Assembly (NCBI GenBank): GCA_017161075.1
Contig: CP046174.1
Coordinates: 992,001-1,056,000, forward strand
DNA length: 64,000 bases
Direction: 5' to 3'
From: Erysipelotrichaceae bacterium 66202529
GTDB taxonomy: Bacteria > Bacillota_I > Bacilli_A > Erysipelotrichales > Erysipelotrichaceae
Shown in pieces: positions 35,165-43,957 of the stretch. The position numbers and the translations under genes are program-made. The stretch's first letter is position 1. Each line of letters begins with the position of its first letter. Under the pieces are notes generated by a model. That model saw only the letters and a program-made list of their open reading frames with translations, was not told the origin of the DNA and did not search any database.

Positions 35165-35227
35165 AACTTGCGGCCAAAACTTGCGTGATGAAGCCAAAAT
35201 CTTGTTATTCTCTGCCAATCTGTTATT
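35165..35227. promoter_or_regulatory. Direct-repeat control region between the AgrA-like and divergent genes
   Basis: AACTTGCG occurs at 35165-35172 and 35178-35185 (13-bp period). GCCAAAA occurs at 35173 and 35193 (20 bp). TGTTATT occurs at 35203 and 35221 (18 bp). LytTR regulators bind short direct repeats about one to two turns apart, so this divergent region is a likely AgrA-like target. Confidence 0.5.
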
Positions 35228-35266
35228 TTGTAAATAGAGGAACAGTAATAAGAGGAGGCGTGCAGC

Positions 35267-35605
35267 ATGGATTTTATCATATGTGACAGGATACATAAAG
35301 AATGCAGTCTGCTGGAAACTTATATCCGTATCTACTATGGCAATCGTGATGTGCAGATACGATGCTGTAAGGACTGGCAGGAATTAAGTAAACAGATTAG
35401 GGAGAGAAATGCCGATGCGGTAATTATTGCACAGAATGGAACGGAAGGTCTTGATATCATAACGGGTTTAAAACTTACTTCCGGGAAAATCATATGGTTT
35501 TCTGATCTTGATTTCGCTGTACAGGCGTATCGTTTATGTATTCCACATTTCAGCATGAAGCCGATAACATTGGAGAAAATGAAGTTCGTGCTGGATCACC
35601 TTTGA
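35267..35605 (+). CDS. Stand-alone degenerate receiver-like protein, 112 aa
   Basis: This 112-residue protein follows the receiver-domain fold: MDFIICDRIHKECSLLETYI at the acidic-pocket strand, then ADAVIIAQNG where the phospho-Asp should be (Ala replaces Asp), KIIWFSD at the Thr/Ser strand and FSMKPITLEKM with the conserved Lys-Pro. It has no output domain. Without the acceptor Asp it cannot be phosphorylated in the usual way, so it may be a pseudo-receiver that binds a kinase or regulator. The ATG follows GAGGAGGCG. It is divergent from the AgrA-like regulator gene and shares its control region. Confidence 0.65.
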   Translation: MDFIICDRIHKECSLLETYIRIYYGNRDVQIRCCKDWQELSKQIRERNADAVIIAQNGTEGLDIITGLKLTSGKIIWFSDLDFAVQAYRLCIPHFSMKPITLEKMKFVLDHL

Positions 35606-35752
35606 TATATAAAGGAATGAAGCCCGGAAATCTTACAATATAAAAGGAATTAGAAGCTGTTATTCGATGTGATATTTCTATATGGAATATGTAGTTGCGA
35701 AGCTGACATTGGGATACAAGCTTTATGTATATGGAAAGAAAGGGATTATATA

Positions 35753-36757
35753 ATGAAAGAGATGAAATCTGAAAAAGATACAGTTTTGGTACCCGATTCA
35801 GGTTATAAAGCCTGTGAATGCGACTGGCTGACAGGCGTATATACCCGAGAGTTTACAGAGAAAAGAATAAATCAGTTTTTGAAGGAACAAAAAGCAGGCG
35901 TATTGATTGTTGTCGATGTGGATGATTTCAAACAGGTGAATGACCGCTTTGGACACATTATCGGGGATCGTTTGCTTAATAGACTTGCATCCATGCTAAA
36001 GCAGCTGACTTTGCATAATGATCTTGTTGGTAGGGTAGGGGGCGATGAGTTCGTAATTTTTATGCCGATACAGCAGGATGAAAAATTTGTGGAAAACCGA
36101 TGCCGTCAAATTCACAAGAGAGTAAAGGAGCTGTATCTAAACAGTACTCCGGCAATAACACTTTCTGTTACGGCAGCGGGAAGCTCCTACCGCCCGGGAG
36201 ACGATTACAGCAATTTATTTGACCGGGCAGACCAGCAGCTGCTTGTTAAGAAAAGCAGTCGCAGGCGTGGAAGGAAAACAGGAGAGCCGATGGATATATC
36301 AGATATCATGTGCAGAGGCGTATCCATGGACATGAAATGTATACAGGAGGAGCTGTCGGAACAGGAGCTTGCAGCAGGTGCCTATTGCCAGGATTATGAA
36401 ACCTTTAAGAGCATTTACCGGTTTATGGAACGCCGTATGCAGCGTATGGACAGCAAGTCCTATATCATTCTTCTGACATTGACGAACGAACAAAGAGAGT
36501 TTCCATCTTTATCAGAGAGAGACCTATTGATGCAATATTTAAAGCAACAGATACAGGATTCACTTCGCGCCGGAGATGTTTTTACACAATACAGCAGCTG
36601 TCAGTTTCTTGTGATGGCGGCAGATGTGGAGAAGCAGCAGGCAGATCTGATTGCAGAAAGAATCAACACCTCGTTTTACGCAAGAAACGTTATTTGTAAA
36701 GATAATATTCTGTTGCATCACTGTTATCCATTGCAGCCTGCAGGAGCTTTAAAATAG
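35753..36757 (+). CDS. Diguanylate cyclase (GGDEF) with a second, degenerate GGDEF-like domain
   Basis: This 334-residue soluble protein has an intact GGDEF domain at residues ~25-185: DVDDFKQVNDRFGH (metal/GTP site), GGDEF at 96-100 in GRVGGDEFVIF. The inhibitory RxxD site is not kept (LHND). A linker leads to a second domain (~215-334) that keeps the GGDEF-fold pattern (SLRAGDVFTQYSSCQFLVMAAD, LIAERINTSF) without catalytic residues. The same degenerate domain ends the BTAD regulator encoded next. Start ATG 35753 follows AAAGGGA; the frame is open from 35669 without a ribosome binding site. It probably makes c-di-GMP, with the second domain for pairing or sensing. Confidence 0.85.
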   Translation: MKEMKSEKDTVLVPDSGYKACECDWLTGVYTREFTEKRINQFLKEQKAGVLIVVDVDDFKQVNDRFGHIIGDRLLNRLASMLKQLTLHNDLVGRVGGDEFVIFMPIQQDEKFVENRCRQIHKRVKELYLNSTPAITLSVTAAGSSYRPGDDYSNLFDRADQQLLVKKSSRRRGRKTGEPMDISDIMCRGVSMDMKCIQEELSEQELAAGAYCQDYETFKSIYRFMERRMQRMDSKSYIILLTLTNEQREFPSLSERDLLMQYLKQQIQDSLRAGDVFTQYSSCQFLVMAADVEKQQADLIAERINTSFYARNVICKDNILLHHCYPLQPAGALK

Positions 36758-36820
36758 CTGTATAGATTTTGGTTTTTGTTAAACGTATATAAAGGTATAC
36801 CATATGAAATACTGCTGAAA

Positions 36821-36843
36821 CAGCATGATTTGCTGCTTTTTTT
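36821..36843 (+). terminator. Intrinsic terminator after the GGDEF gene
   Basis: CAGCA (36821-36825) pairs with TGCTG (36831-36835), followed by a C and a T-run. Short stem. Confidence 0.5.
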
Positions 36844-36900
36844 ATCCTTTTTCTACATATAAAGCATCATTTTTGCGGCATTTCCCTATATGTTTAAATG

Positions 36901-36917
36901 TATAGGTTTATGTGCAT
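36901..36917 (+). repeat. 17-base leader element, copy 2
   Basis: TATAGGTTTATGTGCAT, identical to 32630-32646. It lies 26 bp before the BTAD gene start, in its promoter or 5' leader. Confidence 0.6.
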
Positions 36918-36942
36918 TAGTCATGAAGAGGGAGGAATTTCT

Positions 36943-38109
36943 ATGGATGCCGCAAAAATGTATATTCATTTGTTTGATAGCTTTACAATTGAATATCAGG
37001 GTGAGATACTCAATATGCGTGAGCATCTGTCCCGCCAGTCTTTAAGCTTACTGGAGGTTTTTGTCTTACATAATCAAAAGAATATCTCAAGAGAGTTTTT
37101 AATGGAGCTGTTTTGGGAAAACAGCGATAACCCGTTAAGCTCCTTAAAATTCAATATTTTCCGTTTACGGAAGCTGTTGAAGGAAATTGCGGTATTTCAG
37201 GACATTGACATCATTCAGACGGAAAAAGGCGGTTACCGCTTTCAGCCGGAGGTCGAAACGATTATAGATACAACGATTTTTGAACAGGAATATGAAAAAA
37301 TCGAGAAGCAGCAGACTTATAAGGAGGATGCGGTCATTCATGCAAGAATTCTCACAGATTTATATGACGGTAATCTTTATCAGGAGGCAGAACAGCTATG
37401 GTTTGTACAAAAGGTTGAATATTTCAGAAATATTTATCTTACCGTAGTAAAAAAATTATGTGAATATTATTTAAAGCAAAAGCATTATGCGGATTTGAAA
37501 AGCGTTGCATTGAAAGCTGCTACGCTGGAGCCTTCCGTAGAGGAAAATCATTTTTATTACATCCAGGCGTTGATCAGCGAAGGAGATTATGCATCAGCCT
37601 ATGAATATTACAATAAATCTACGAGAATGCTGGTTAGTGAATATGCGGTAAGTCTTTCTGAACGTATGAAAGACTTATATGCCAATATCGTAAATAAGAA
37701 TGAGGAAAAGAAAAATATTGAAGGAATTGCATCATACTATAGAAATAAGAAAATATCACATGGCGCCTTATATTGTGATAACACGGCATTTGATTACATA
37801 TATGAAATCAGTATGCGGAATGCACTTCGCGAAAACCTGAAATACTATCTGTTTATTTTTGAAATTAAATCAGAGGGTGATGAGCATCATCAGGAAATTC
37901 TCATGAATAAGGTGAAAAACTGTATACAAACCTCATTGCGGAGCGGTGATGTTTTCACAAGACTGAATCGTTATCAATATCTTGTATTGCTTCCTTGTGC
38001 CAAAGAGGATGATGCATACAGAATTGCACAACGGATATCTACGAGCTTTCAGATAAAGGTTCGCAGGCGAAAAGACCGATTGCATTACTATATTCAGACA
38101 ACCAGATAG
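36943..38109 (+). CDS. BTAD (SARP-like) transcriptional regulator with degenerate GGDEF-like C-terminus
   Basis: This 388-residue protein has an OmpR/SARP-like winged helix (~5-97: IHLFDSFTIEYQGEIL, RQSLSLLEVFVLHNQKNISREFLMELFW, SLKFNIFRLRKLLKE), a bacterial transcriptional activation domain with TPR-like helices (~105-250) and a C-terminal domain (~285-388) with SLRSGDVFTRLNRYQYLVLLPC and IAQRISTSF. That last domain matches the C-terminal domain of the neighbouring GGDEF protein. I chose ATG 36943 after GAGGGAGGA; an earlier in-frame ATG at 36898 falls in the repeated leader element. SARP-type proteins bind 11-bp-phased direct repeats; such repeats precede the adjacent surface-protein gene. 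Confidence 0.85.
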   Translation: MDAAKMYIHLFDSFTIEYQGEILNMREHLSRQSLSLLEVFVLHNQKNISREFLMELFWENSDNPLSSLKFNIFRLRKLLKEIAVFQDIDIIQTEKGGYRFQPEVETIIDTTIFEQEYEKIEKQQTYKEDAVIHARILTDLYDGNLYQEAEQLWFVQKVEYFRNIYLTVVKKLCEYYLKQKHYADLKSVALKAATLEPSVEENHFYYIQALISEGDYASAYEYYNKSTRMLVSEYAVSLSERMKDLYANIVNKNEEKKNIEGIASYYRNKKISHGALYCDNTAFDYIYEISMRNALRENLKYYLFIFEIKSEGDEHHQEILMNKVKNCIQTSLRSGDVFTRLNRYQYLVLLPCAKEDDAYRIAQRISTSFQIKVRRRKDRLHYYIQTTR

Positions 38110-38118
38110 GATAACAGG

Positions 38119-38150
38119 AATACAGCTTTGAAAGGCTGTATTTTTTTCTT
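38119..38150 (+). terminator. Intrinsic terminator after the BTAD gene
   Basis: AATACAGC (38119-38126) pairs with GCTGTATT (38135-38142), followed by T-runs. Confidence 0.8.
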
Positions 38151-38173
38151 TTTCTTTTTTTGGCTAAAATCTT

Positions 38174-38209
38174 ATTCTAACCAAATTCTAACTTGACCAA
38201 ACCTATAAT
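38174..38209 (+). promoter_or_regulatory. Promoter with 11-bp-phased direct repeats (SARP-like operator)
   Basis: ATTCTAAC occurs at 38174-38181 and 38185-38192, exactly one helical turn (11 bp) apart. TATAAT follows at 38204-38209, and there is no -35 match at the proper distance. SARP/BTAD activators use 11-bp-phased heptamer repeats just upstream of the -10 in place of a -35, and a BTAD regulator gene ends 65 bp upstream. Confidence 0.6.
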
Positions 38210-38266
38210 GAAACCGTAAAGTGGGAAATACTTTATGAAGTAAGTAAGAGAAAGGAGAGGATGTAT

Positions 38267-41200
38267 ATGAAAAAACGGTTCAGTAAGTTACTTCTGGCTG
38301 TAGCCATGACCTTGCAGCTGACGCCATCGTCATTGGGAACAATAATTGCCAATGACAGTGTAGCGTACAGCAGTGAATACATACAAATCGGCATGGAAAA
38401 TCAACCAGCGGGAACTTTTGAAGCAGCGTCTAGTGACATACCGGAAGGTGTTGAAAAGCTGAATGTTACCGTAAATGTAGATGGTACAGTGAAGGATACA
38501 AAGCTGCTTACCTTTACATCCGGTACCGATCCTGCGAAAACAGAGATCGCAGCCAACGACGGGTACGCTATTGAATCTGTAACACTGGATGGTGAAGCAT
38601 TCAACGGCAGTATTGGATATAACAGAGAGGTTGGCGAAAACGAAAAGAACCTTATCGTTAATGTTTACACAAAAGCTTCTCTCACCATTCATTATCAGGA
38701 TGCAAACGGTCATGCGATTGCGGCAGATGATGTAAAAGAGGGTAAGCTGAATGGGGAAGTACCGATTGAGGCGAAGGCTATTGAAGGCTACACAGCCGTG
38801 GGTGAGAAAGTAAAAGATTTTACATTAACAAAAGTATATAATGAAATAACAGTAAAGTATGAAAAGTCAGTATCTCCTGCCCCAAAAGCAAGGATGACAA
38901 CAACAAATGCAAAAGCTGGGGAATGCTCTGTATCCATAACGAAAAACTGTTATAAAGCAGATGGAACTTATGTGGATGAAAAGGGTGTCGAGTATCCTGT
39001 TTATCTGAATGCAGATACATTAGGACCAAGCGGACATAAACCACATACGGTTGCATTTGTTCCAGGGCAGAGCAGCAACAATTGTCAGCAGAATATGTAT
39101 ATTGGAACATATGGACCAAGAAATATTCATTATGTTGTAATTAAATATTCTCCAAGCTCTAATGAAATTACATATATCCGTTGTGATAAATATGATGGTG
39201 AGGAGGAAGATAAAAATTATTACAAGGTAACCTATACGGATGAATATGATAAATTCCTTGGAGAAGAAGCTGTTTTAGAAAACACAAAACCCATGAAGGT
39301 TCCTGATATGCAGGAATCTGGATATTGGACATTGCAAGGAGAAACAAAACAGGTTGATCCAAAGGAGTATACTGTTAATGGAACTACAGTTTTCGTTTAT
39401 AAATATAATCCAGTAACAGAGATTAAGGCAACATATCATTCGACAAGCAATGACGATAACTTTCCAAAATATTTTAAATATGGTATAGATCAGAACATCG
39501 TGGTTGAAAAAGTTGATCCACTGCCGAATGATCATGATCAAAGCGGCAAGCATATATTTGTTGGATGGGTTACCAGCATTGATGGATATAAAGGAACACA
39601 GGTCATAAGTAATTCTAATCAATGGAACAAAATCAAAAGCAAAATCAAATATCCTGGAGATACCCTAGGCATTTTGAAGGATGATGTGCATCTATATGCT
39701 GTATTTGCTGATCGTAGTGCCATAAAAGATGAAAAAGTTACGATACGATATGCTGTGAATCCTGATAATAGCGGTAAACTTAGTAAAACATATGAAACAA
39801 TTAACGAATATACAGGAACACCAGAGGGATCAACTGCTGCTGCTAATACAGGATATGAATTCGTGAACTGGACAGATGCAGAAGGAAATGAAGTTGGCAC
39901 AAATGCAAAATTTATACCTCAAAAGGTTGACGGAATAAGATATTCAAACAGTGTATATTATGCGAACTTTGAGAAAAAAGAAAGTACAGTTATAATAAAA
40001 TATAAGTCTAATGATGTGAATATGGGGACTGTTAATCCTACATATGAGAGGTTAGGCGAAGAAACAGGTATTGCAATTGGCAGTGCTGCGACAGCTAAAA
40101 AGGGCTATGCTTTCAAAAACTGGACGGATCAAAACGGCAAAATCGTAAGCTGGGAAAAAGAGTTCAAGCCAGCTAAGGTTGAAGGAAAAAATGTTGCAGG
40201 AACATATACGGCAAACTTTGGTAAGGATGATAATGGTGACAATATTCCAGACGATTATCAGATCAAAGTAACCTATAGTGCAGTCAATGGAACCATCGAC
40301 AGCGCACATGCCGGAAAGACCTATCATGTTACTCTGTTCAAGGATGGAAAATGGGCAACCGCGAAGGATGGCGGCATCGGCACATTGACAGCGGATCAGA
40401 TTGCAACCGCAACAGCAGCCAATGGGTATGCGCAGAATAGTCTGAACTGGACACCGGATGTACCAACAACATTACTGAAGCTGAACAGCGATACCGAATT
40501 CAAGGCAACCTTTAGTAAAGACTACTTCAAGTACCGCGTGGAATATTACTATGATGGAGAACTTGGAACGACGGACTATAAAGGCGCAGTGGAATTTGAG
40601 AAGGAAGTTTCAGTAACACCAAAAAAATCAGTTGAATATGAAAACAAAACATATGCACTGGATAAAACGGTAAACAACCCGCTGATGATCACCAGCAATG
40701 AGAAAAACAATGTGATCAAGGTATACTATGGACTGGATGAAAACAAGGATGTAGTACCTGATATTTACCAGGTCAAGGTAACCTATAGTGCAGTCAACGG
40801 AACCATCGACAGCGCACATGCAGGAAAGATTCATTACGTTACTCTGTACAAGGATGGTAAAATGACAACAGCAGCTGACGGCGGTGTTGGTTCATTGACA
40901 ACGGATCAGATTGCAACCGCAACAGCGGCTAACGGATACAGACAGAATAGTCTGAAATGGACTCCAAAGACACCGACAACCTCACTGGAGCTGAACAGCG
41001 ATACTGAATTCAAGGCAACCTTTAGTAAAGACTACTTCAAGTACCGAGTGGAATATTACTATGATGGAGAACTTGGAACGACGGACTATAAAGGCGCAGT
41101 GGAATTTGAGAAGGAAGTTTCAGTAACACCAAAAAAATCAGTGGAATATGAAAACAAGACATATGCACTGGATAAAACGGTAAACAACCCTTTAAAGATC

Positions 41201-43666
41201 ACCAGCAATGAGAAAAACAATGTGATCAAGGTCTACTATGGACTGGATGAAAACAAGGACGTAGTACCTGATATTTACCAGGCCAAGGTAACCTATAGTG
41301 CAGTCAATGGAACCATCGACAGCGCACATGCCGGAAAGACCTATCATGTTACTCTGTTCAAGGATGGAAAATGGGCAACCGCGAAGGATGGCGGCATCGG
41401 CACATTGACAGCGGATCAGATTGCAACCGCAACAGCAGCCAATGGGTATGCGCAGAATAGTCTGAACTGGACACCGGATGTACCAACAACATTACTGAAG
41501 CTGAACAGCGATACCGAATTCAAGGCAACCTTTAGTAAAGACTACTTCAAGTACCGCGTGGAATATTACTATGATGGAAATCTTGGAACGACAGACAACA
41601 AAGATGCAGTGGAATTTGAGAAGGAAGTTTCAGTAACACCGAAAAAATCAGTGGAATATGAAAACAAGACATATGCACTTGATAAGACGGAGAACAACCC
41701 TTTAAAGATCACCAGCAATGTTGAAAAGAATGTAATCAGAGTGTACTATGGACTGGACGAAAACAAGGATGTAGTACCTGATGATTACCAAGCCATTGTT
41801 ACTTATAAGGCTGTAAATGGTATAGTAGGCTTTGATAAGGTATATGTAACTTTATTCAACAATGAAGGTGAATGGGCAAAAGATGGTGTTGGTCAGCTTA
41901 CAAAAGAGCAGATACCGACAACAACTCCGAATAAAGGCTATCACTTTGTGAACTGGACACCGGCAACGCCTGTGGAAGGAACAAAGATCACTAGGAATGG
42001 CACTACTACGTTCACAGCAAATCACGCAATCAATACGTATTCCGCAACTGTAAACTACATTGATGAGGATAGTGGAAAAGAAATTGCACCAGCAACCCCT
42101 GTTGCGGATATTGAGCACGATAAGGAGCTCGATGGAAATACATATGCAAAAGCGATTGATGGGTATGCATTTACACAAGCAGAAAAAGTGACAATTACCC
42201 AGGACAATATGGCAGTTAATGTATACTACAGTGTCGATGTCGTTGGAACCGATCCAAACAATCCGGATCAGCCGGATGGAATACCTGATAAATACCAGGC
42301 AGAGGTAACCTTCGCAGCAGTAAATGGAGCTGTAAGCTTTAACAGAACATATGTAACCTTATATATGGACAATGTATATTCAGTAAAGGGCATTGGATTC
42401 CTTTCCAATCAGCAGATACCGACAACAACTCCGAATGAAGGCTATCACTTTGTGAACTGGTCTCCTATGGAACCAGCGATTGATAGAAGTATTACAAAGC
42501 AGGGGGCAGCGTTCACTGCAAATCATGCAATCAACACGTATAGTGCAACCGTGAGATTCATAGACGAAGATAACGGTACTGAGATTGCACCTGCTGAAAC
42601 TATCAATGGAATTGAACACGGCTTTATTCTCAATGGTGCAGCACACCGCATTGCTATCACGGGCTATGCCTTTACCACTGCGGATACGGCAATCATTGAA
42701 CGTGATCATGCGATTGTAAATGTTTATTACTCTGTAGATACCAAGGGCGGCGAAGGCAATCCAGATAATACATCCGATGGAATACCGGATAAATATCAGG
42801 TACGCTTTGCTTACACAGCGGCTGAAAACGGCAGTGTTAACGGAACTGTGATTGAATATGTAACACGTCCGGGCCATGTGACAACCGCACCGGTAAGACC
42901 ACAGGCACTGGTTGATGCTCTTGCTGATGATGGATACAGCTTTGTAAACTGGACAGCGGATGGAAATGTCTATCTGAATACCGATGCAATCAGAAATACC
43001 TATTTCACAGGCGATACAGTCTTTACCGCAGGTTTTGCAGCCGTTCCTGTACCGGTTGTCCCGATTCCGGTTGTACCTACACCACCGGCAGTATCACCGA
43101 CAGTAACACCGCCTGCACCTGTTCTTCCTGTAGCACCGCTTGTAACACCACCTGCAGTGGTACCGGTAGTTCCTGCACCTGCTCCGGCTCCTGCACCTGG
43201 GCCAACGGTCGAAGAGAATGAACCTGAACGGCCAAAGGTTGAAGAAACTGAGGAAGTCGATGAAAATGTGACAGCGAAGGCTGGTTCTGAAGGTTCATGG
43301 GCACTAATCAATCTGTTATGCTCCGGCGGTACAGTTCTTCTGGGTCTGATTCTTCTGCTTTCCAAATTGAAGAAGGAAGAGGATGAGGAAGAAGATAAGA
43401 CAGCAGCAATGCGCAATGGAAACAACAAGCAGTCTGAACGTTACAAGAGAAGAAAATGGCTGCGTGCTGTAAGTACAGTAACGGCAGTTGTATCCGTCAT
43501 TGTATTCTTCCTAACGGAAGATATGTCTCTTGCAATGGTACTGATTGACAAATGGACACTGCTGATGGCAGCCTTCCTGATCATTCAGATTATCTTCGTT
43601 CTATTTGGTAGAAAATGGAAAGAGCTGGATGAAAAAGCGGAAAATACGGAGGCAGCACATTCATAA
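38267..43666 (+). CDS. Giant cell-surface protein with MucBP- and InlB B-repeat-like domains
   Basis: This 1799-residue protein has a signal peptide (MKKRFSKLLLAVAMTLQL), a MucBP-like domain (~135-205), B-repeat-like modules (~400-660), three 170-residue tandem repeats (nucleotides 40268-41797), then alternating B-repeat and MucBP-like units (INTYSATVNYIDED, ITGYAFT). A Pro/Val/Ala-rich stalk (~1594-1650) and a C-terminal membrane region follow: one helix near 1680-1700, a Glu/Asp/Lys-rich cytoplasmic loop, and two helices near 1733-1750 and 1762-1785. There is no LPxTG; the three-helix end is the likely anchor. The start is ATG 38267 six bases after AAAGGAGAGG; ATG 38261 abuts it. An adhesin role is inference. 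Phased repeats at the promoter suggest control by the BTAD regulator. Confidence 0.85.
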   Translation: MKKRFSKLLLAVAMTLQLTPSSLGTIIANDSVAYSSEYIQIGMENQPAGTFEAASSDIPEGVEKLNVTVNVDGTVKDTKLLTFTSGTDPAKTEIAANDGYAIESVTLDGEAFNGSIGYNREVGENEKNLIVNVYTKASLTIHYQDANGHAIAADDVKEGKLNGEVPIEAKAIEGYTAVGEKVKDFTLTKVYNEITVKYEKSVSPAPKARMTTTNAKAGECSVSITKNCYKADGTYVDEKGVEYPVYLNADTLGPSGHKPHTVAFVPGQSSNNCQQNMYIGTYGPRNIHYVVIKYSPSSNEITYIRCDKYDGEEEDKNYYKVTYTDEYDKFLGEEAVLENTKPMKVPDMQESGYWTLQGETKQVDPKEYTVNGTTVFVYKYNPVTEIKATYHSTSNDDNFPKYFKYGIDQNIVVEKVDPLPNDHDQSGKHIFVGWVTSIDGYKGTQVISNSNQWNKIKSKIKYPGDTLGILKDDVHLYAVFADRSAIKDEKVTIRYAVNPDNSGKLSKTYETINEYTGTPEGSTAAANTGYEFVNWTDAEGNEVGTNAKFIPQKVDGIRYSNSVYYANFEKKESTVIIKYKSNDVNMGTVNPTYERLGEETGIAIGSAATAKKGYAFKNWTDQNGKIVSWEKEFKPAKVEGKNVAGTYTANFGKDDNGDNIPDDYQIKVTYSAVNGTIDSAHAGKTYHVTLFKDGKWATAKDGGIGTLTADQIATATAANGYAQNSLNWTPDVPTTLLKLNSDTEFKATFSKDYFKYRVEYYYDGELGTTDYKGAVEFEKEVSVTPKKSVEYENKTYALDKTVNNPLMITSNEKNNVIKVYYGLDENKDVVPDIYQVKVTYSAVNGTIDSAHAGKIHYVTLYKDGKMTTAADGGVGSLTTDQIATATAANGYRQNSLKWTPKTPTTSLELNSDTEFKATFSKDYFKYRVEYYYDGELGTTDYKGAVEFEKEVSVTPKKSVEYENKTYALDKTVNNPLKITSNEKNNVIKVYYGLDENKDVVPDIYQAKVTYSAVNGTIDSAHAGKTYHVTLFKDGKWATAKDGGIGTLTADQIATATAANGYAQNSLNWTPDVPTTLLKLNSDTEFKATFSKDYFKYRVEYYYDGNLGTTDNKDAVEFEKEVSVTPKKSVEYENKTYALDKTENNPLKITSNVEKNVIRVYYGLDENKDVVPDDYQAIVTYKAVNGIVGFDKVYVTLFNNEGEWAKDGVGQLTKEQIPTTTPNKGYHFVNWTPATPVEGTKITRNGTTTFTANHAINTYSATVNYIDEDSGKEIAPATPVADIEHDKELDGNTYAKAIDGYAFTQAEKVTITQDNMAVNVYYSVDVVGTDPNNPDQPDGIPDKYQAEVTFAAVNGAVSFNRTYVTLYMDNVYSVKGIGFLSNQQIPTTTPNEGYHFVNWSPMEPAIDRSITKQGAAFTANHAINTYSATVRFIDEDNGTEIAPAETINGIEHGFILNGAAHRIAITGYAFTTADTAIIERDHAIVNVYYSVDTKGGEGNPDNTSDGIPDKYQVRFAYTAAENGSVNGTVIEYVTRPGHVTTAPVRPQALVDALADDGYSFVNWTADGNVYLNTDAIRNTYFTGDTVFTAGFAAVPVPVVPIPVVPTPPAVSPTVTPPAPVLPVAPLVTPPAVVPVVPAPAPAPAPGPTVEENEPERPKVEETEEVDENVTAKAGSEGSWALINLLCSGGTVLLGLILLLSKLKKEEDEEEDKTAAMRNGNNKQSERYKRRKWLRAVSTVTAVVSVIVFFLTEDMSLAMVLIDKWTLLMAAFLIIQIIFVLFGRKWKELDEKAENTEAAHS
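40268..41797 (+). repeat. Three tandem 510-bp repeats inside the surface-protein gene
   Basis: Units start at 40268, 40778 and 41288. Unit 1 and unit 3 are identical over about 291 bases (40268-40558 and 41288-41578), while unit 2 is nearly identical to unit 1 in its second half. This mosaic indicates recombination or gene conversion between units. Confidence 0.9.
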
Positions 43667-43759
43667 AGATAACAAAATTTAACTATTGTGAAATGCAAAT
43701 CAGCTTTGCTTAACAGCATACGATATGTGGAAAAGTGATTTGGATTGTTAAGAATGAAG

Positions 43760-43800
43760 GCGGGCAGGCATCCTGATACGGTGTTACTGCCCGCTTTCCC
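43760..43800 (+). terminator. Intrinsic terminator after the surface-protein gene
   Basis: GCGGGCAG (43760-43767) pairs with CTGCCCGC (43787-43794), followed by TTTCCC. The stretch 43667-43957 contains nothing else that I can support. Confidence 0.65.
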
Positions 43801-43957
43801 TTATGAGATCAGCGGCTTTGCTGGAAAGCCCTGTTTTCCTACATAGGAATTTTGTGAAGCCTGGCGTAATAGCTGTTATGCTCCCTGGCAGAAAGCTTAT
43901 CAACCCTAACCCCTACCTATATGACTGCATAATAAAGGAAAGCAAGGTGAGGAAATT

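Noticed and set aside
34370..35296. Longer version (308 aa) of the AgrA-like regulator
   Set aside because: The extra N-terminal 67 residues overlap direct-repeat control sequence and the divergent gene start; the receiver clearly begins at MKAAIIDD.
43000..43428. Gly/Thr/Ala-rich minus-strand ORF of 142 codons
   Set aside because: It is the antisense reading of the Pro/Val/Ala-rich stalk and anchor of the surface protein; no ribosome binding site.
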